The position numbers and the translations under genes were made by a program. Shown piece after piece: positions 62,023-64,000 of a stretch of 64,000 bases of DNA (its first letter is position 1; the number at the start of each line of letters is the position of its first letter). Source of the stretch: Herpetosiphon giganteus (GTDB taxonomy: Bacteria > Chloroflexota > Chloroflexia > Chloroflexales > Herpetosiphonaceae); NCBI RefSeq assembly GCF_016907925.1, contig NZ_JAFBCZ010000003.1, positions 124,001-188,000 of the forward strand. Direction: 5' to 3'. The notes under the pieces were generated by a model. It did no database searches. It was not told the DNA's origin and was given only the letters and a program-made list of their open reading frames with translations.

Positions 62023-62925
62023 TTAGTCACGTATTCCCATGCAACAAAATTGATCATCACCAGGTAAGTGAAGTAGAGAAAGAACTTGCCATTCATTGCC
62101 TACCATAAAAGGCCAATTCTCACAACGATAATATCCTCCTACCTTCCCTAAGTACAAATATTCATACTTCTCAGTAAAAACTCCTGTTGTTGCTGCCTCA
62201 CAGATCGATGATTCATCTGATGCAGATTTATCACGAGGAATAAAAATATCCTTACTTTTAGTCATAACCCATTCAACTCGAAGCCGTTTGGGAACATTTC
62301 TCTTTACTCCGGGAAATAGTGAAAGTTGTTCATCACATGACTTGTTGGAAATTTCCGAAGGCTTATTCTTCCAACTCCATAAAACAACAGCATGCTTGCC
62401 AGATCCTACTAATACCATATTTACTAATGCTGCTGCCACTGATACGTTATATTTTTTTGCTAGATTCAATGCTGTTTTATAACAAATACCATAAGTTTTC
62501 AGTTCTGGCAGGAATGTAGATTGTGGCATGAGAAGTTCCGCACCACCTAGATTACAGAGAGTTTCTTTTTCCTCTAAAGAGAAATTCCCATACCAACGTT
62601 GCCCTCCTATAAACTTTCTTGGTATAGCATCAAAGAGAATTTCCATAAGCTCATGTGCAGCGGTAAAACGTTGCCTTAGGACTGGATCTTCAGCATTAAC
62701 GATTATCTGTCCCTTTTTGGGAATTAGAAGACCTTGTTGTCCTGGCAAATCATCCACCTTTGGCATGGGCATGTTAAAATATTCATAGATTTTGTTTAGA
62801 TTAATTGGAGGAATATCGCTTAGTCCTGCCTTCTCTCGAAGAAATTGTGCATATTGGAGAACATCATCACGAGTTTTTATAATACCCTTTGTTTGGATAA
62901 ATAATTTCCCAGGATTCATGTACAT
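62023..62925 (-). CDS. ImmA/IrrE-like peptidase-fold protein with altered zinc motif
   Basis: 300 residues, AT-rich codons unlike the left of the window. The N-terminal region (about 20-140) resembles ImmA/IrrE: the motif FTAAHELMEILFD appears where HExxH is expected, but the second His is Glu. A following GGAELLMP gives the third ligand region. The extra C-terminal 150 residues are unlike ordinary ImmA. With the upstream XRE gene it forms a repressor/antirepressor-type pair, as on mobile elements; inference. Confidence 0.72.
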   Translation of the reverse strand: MYMNPGKLFIQTKGIIKTRDDVLQYAQFLREKAGLSDIPPINLNKIYEYFNMPMPKVDDLPGQQGLLIPKKGQIIVNAEDPVLRQRFTAAHELMEILFDAIPRKFIGGQRWYGNFSLEEKETLCNLGGAELLMPQSTFLPELKTYGICYKTALNLAKKYNVSVAAALVNMVLVGSGKHAVVLWSWKNKPSEISNKSCDEQLSLFPGVKRNVPKRLRVEWVMTKSKDIFIPRDKSASDESSICEAATTGVFTEKYEYLYLGKVGGYYRCENWPFMVGNEWQVLSLLHLPGDDQFCCMGIRD

Positions 62926-62997
62926 AGTTTCTTCTCCTAATAAAGAAGAATGAATATTATAATATATAATTCGAATATAAATAATTTAATTTATATA

Positions 62998-63390
62998 TTA
63001 TTCTTCATCATCTTCATCAAGATAATCTTTGACTTTATTATAAAGTTGTCGCCATTCATCAGATGTTTTTGGCTCTCTGCCTCTTCTAGGTATACTTAAT
63101 AACTTTTCAACTACTCCAAATCCAAGATTATCTTCTCGGGCAAATGTTCTTAATGAACTTGAAATTACAATACCTGAGTTTTCTATTTCTCCAGTTAATT
63201 CAGATGTGCTTGTTCCTAAGGCTTTTGCAAGGTTAGTAATAATTATTACTGACACATTAGAAGCTGCACCCCTCTCAATTAGTGAAATATAATTTCTAGA
63301 AATACCAACTTGTTTTGCGAGATTTTCTTGACTAATACCTAAATCTCTACGTCGTGAATGAACTTGGAACCCGAGTTCATGTGTATTCAT
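62998..63390 (-). CDS. XRE-family transcriptional regulator
   Basis: 130 residues. Helix-turn-helix at about 10-65 (VHSRRRDLGISQENLAKQVGISRNYISLIERG), then a short charged tail ending DYLDEDDEE. AAGGAGGG precedes ATG 63390. Gene order XRE then ImmA-like, 72 nt apart, is typical of element regulators in which the peptidase relieves repression. Confidence 0.88.
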   Translation of the reverse strand: MNTHELGFQVHSRRRDLGISQENLAKQVGISRNYISLIERGAASNVSVIIITNLAKALGTSTSELTGEIENSGIVISSSLRTFAREDNLGFGVVEKLLSIPRRGREPKTSDEWRQLYNKVKDYLDEDDEE

Positions 63391-63771
63391 TGGAACCCTC
63401 CTTGGGCCTGTGATCTTCTATAAAACCGAAGTTTACCAACAAAGATTGAAGTCTCTTGATGTGGATAACAATATTATTTCCCTATGCTAAGCCATGAATT
63501 ACCTCTTGTCAACTACAGTGTGCATTTTACTAACCAATTGACATTAAGAATGGCTCATGATAAATTCATGACCACTGAATGACAACTGTACTATGCAAAT
63601 GAATATTCAGTATAATCAAAATCTATCTCAAAATAATTTTAGAGATAATCCAAACTTTCCCGACGAAAAGGTATTTTGATTGACAAATAAGAACATATGT
63701 TCTATTTTTGTAGGTAGTATTTCTTGATAAAGGGTTCTAATTATTCTTCATTAGTATCTGAGGACTTACAG
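63391..63771. other. AT-rich divergent regulatory region
   Basis: About 380 nt between divergent XRE and right-end genes; no gene seen. It contains the LexA-like promoter at 63680-63708 and a TATAAT at 63611-63616 with no good -35. Confidence 0.6.
63680..63708 (+). promoter_or_regulatory. Promoter with LexA-like box
   Basis: TTGACA (63680-63685), 17 nt, TATTTT (63703-63708, weak -10). The spacer carries AGAACATATGTTCT (63690-63703), a perfect palindrome containing GAAC-N4-GTTC (63691-63702). It is arranged like the box at 26819-26830 and lies about 60 nt before the next gene. Confidence 0.7.
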
Positions 63772-64000
63772 ATGGGAATGAGCGAAAACGGTAAATCTAA
63801 GGATCGTCTAATCAAATCTCTCTATATTGCTGAGAAACATAAGCATCGGTTAAGTGTTACCTCACTTAGCCATAAACTTGGCCTCTCATCAAGCACCATC
63901 AGTGGACATCTCAGTGACCTTGCGAAAGTTGACCGAAACGCTGGTCGATTAGACCCACTTGTTCAAGAAACAGTAAAGCGAGGGTATTGGCTGTTAACAG
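63772..64000 (+). CDS. Partial winged-helix DNA-binding protein
   Basis: The 76 visible residues start MGMSENGKSKDRLIKSLYIA and run off the window. The section RLSVTSLSHKLGLSSSTISGHLSDL reads as a helix-turn-helix. GAGG lies 8 nt before ATG 63772; ATG 63778 is an alternative. Downstream of the LexA-like promoter, it may belong to the XRE/ImmA-like element. Confidence 0.65.
   Translation, partial: MGMSENGKSKDRLIKSLYIAEKHKHRLSVTSLSHKLGLSSSTISGHLSDLAKVDRNAGRLDPLVQETVKRGYWLLT

Overview
The window looks like chromosome of a filamentous member of the Chloroflexota, most like Herpetosiphon. This rests on my recollection of protein families and gene style, not on a search. Base composition is moderate. 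The exception is an AT-rich stretch at about 62000-64000, which looks acquired.

Layout. 1-6400: methyltransferase, transaldolase-like aldolase, the phospholipid genes pgsA and plsY, a family 4 uracil-DNA glycosylase, a small membrane protein, and RNase J behind a 16-codon leader ORF. 6491-13027: one very large secreted subtilisin-like protease. 13568-16562: a leucine T-box leader and leuS. 16670-19937: three STAS-domain stress-signalling proteins. 20115-26750: two hypotheticals and a giant secreted repeat protein, divergent from a membrane-anchored alpha/beta hydrolase. 26811-29896: a LexA-like promoter and its membrane-protein gene, tRNA-Leu, adk, trxA, and a GrdB-family gene read through an in-frame UGA (probable selenocysteine). 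29956-34599: a histidine kinase and atypical receiver pair, a membrane protein, a hydrolase and a short MutY. 34600-35259 has no convincing gene but ends in a strong plus-strand terminator. 35260-41762 (minus strand): a complete Wadjet (jetABCD) anti-plasmid locus.

42106-49239 is a fatty-acid beta-oxidation region: MarR regulator, FadN-type enzyme, thiolase and acyl-CoA dehydrogenase. A four-helix-bundle protein and a C45-type hydrolase are interspersed. Then come a lipoprotein, cobS, topA, a composite palindromic element, a dehydrogenase-like protein resembling acyl-ACP reductase, zinc-ribbon and PH-domain proteins, a beta-propeller lipoprotein with a hydrolase, an SSB locus, tRNA-Thr and a KTSC protein. 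The right end holds an XRE regulator, an ImmA/IrrE-like protein and the start of a third DNA-binding gene behind a second LexA-like promoter.

Many intergenic gaps hold degenerate tandem repeats of 7-nt (sometimes 9-nt) period. They resemble the heptanucleotide repeats of filamentous cyanobacteria. In one place they have been incorporated into the 3' end of a gene.
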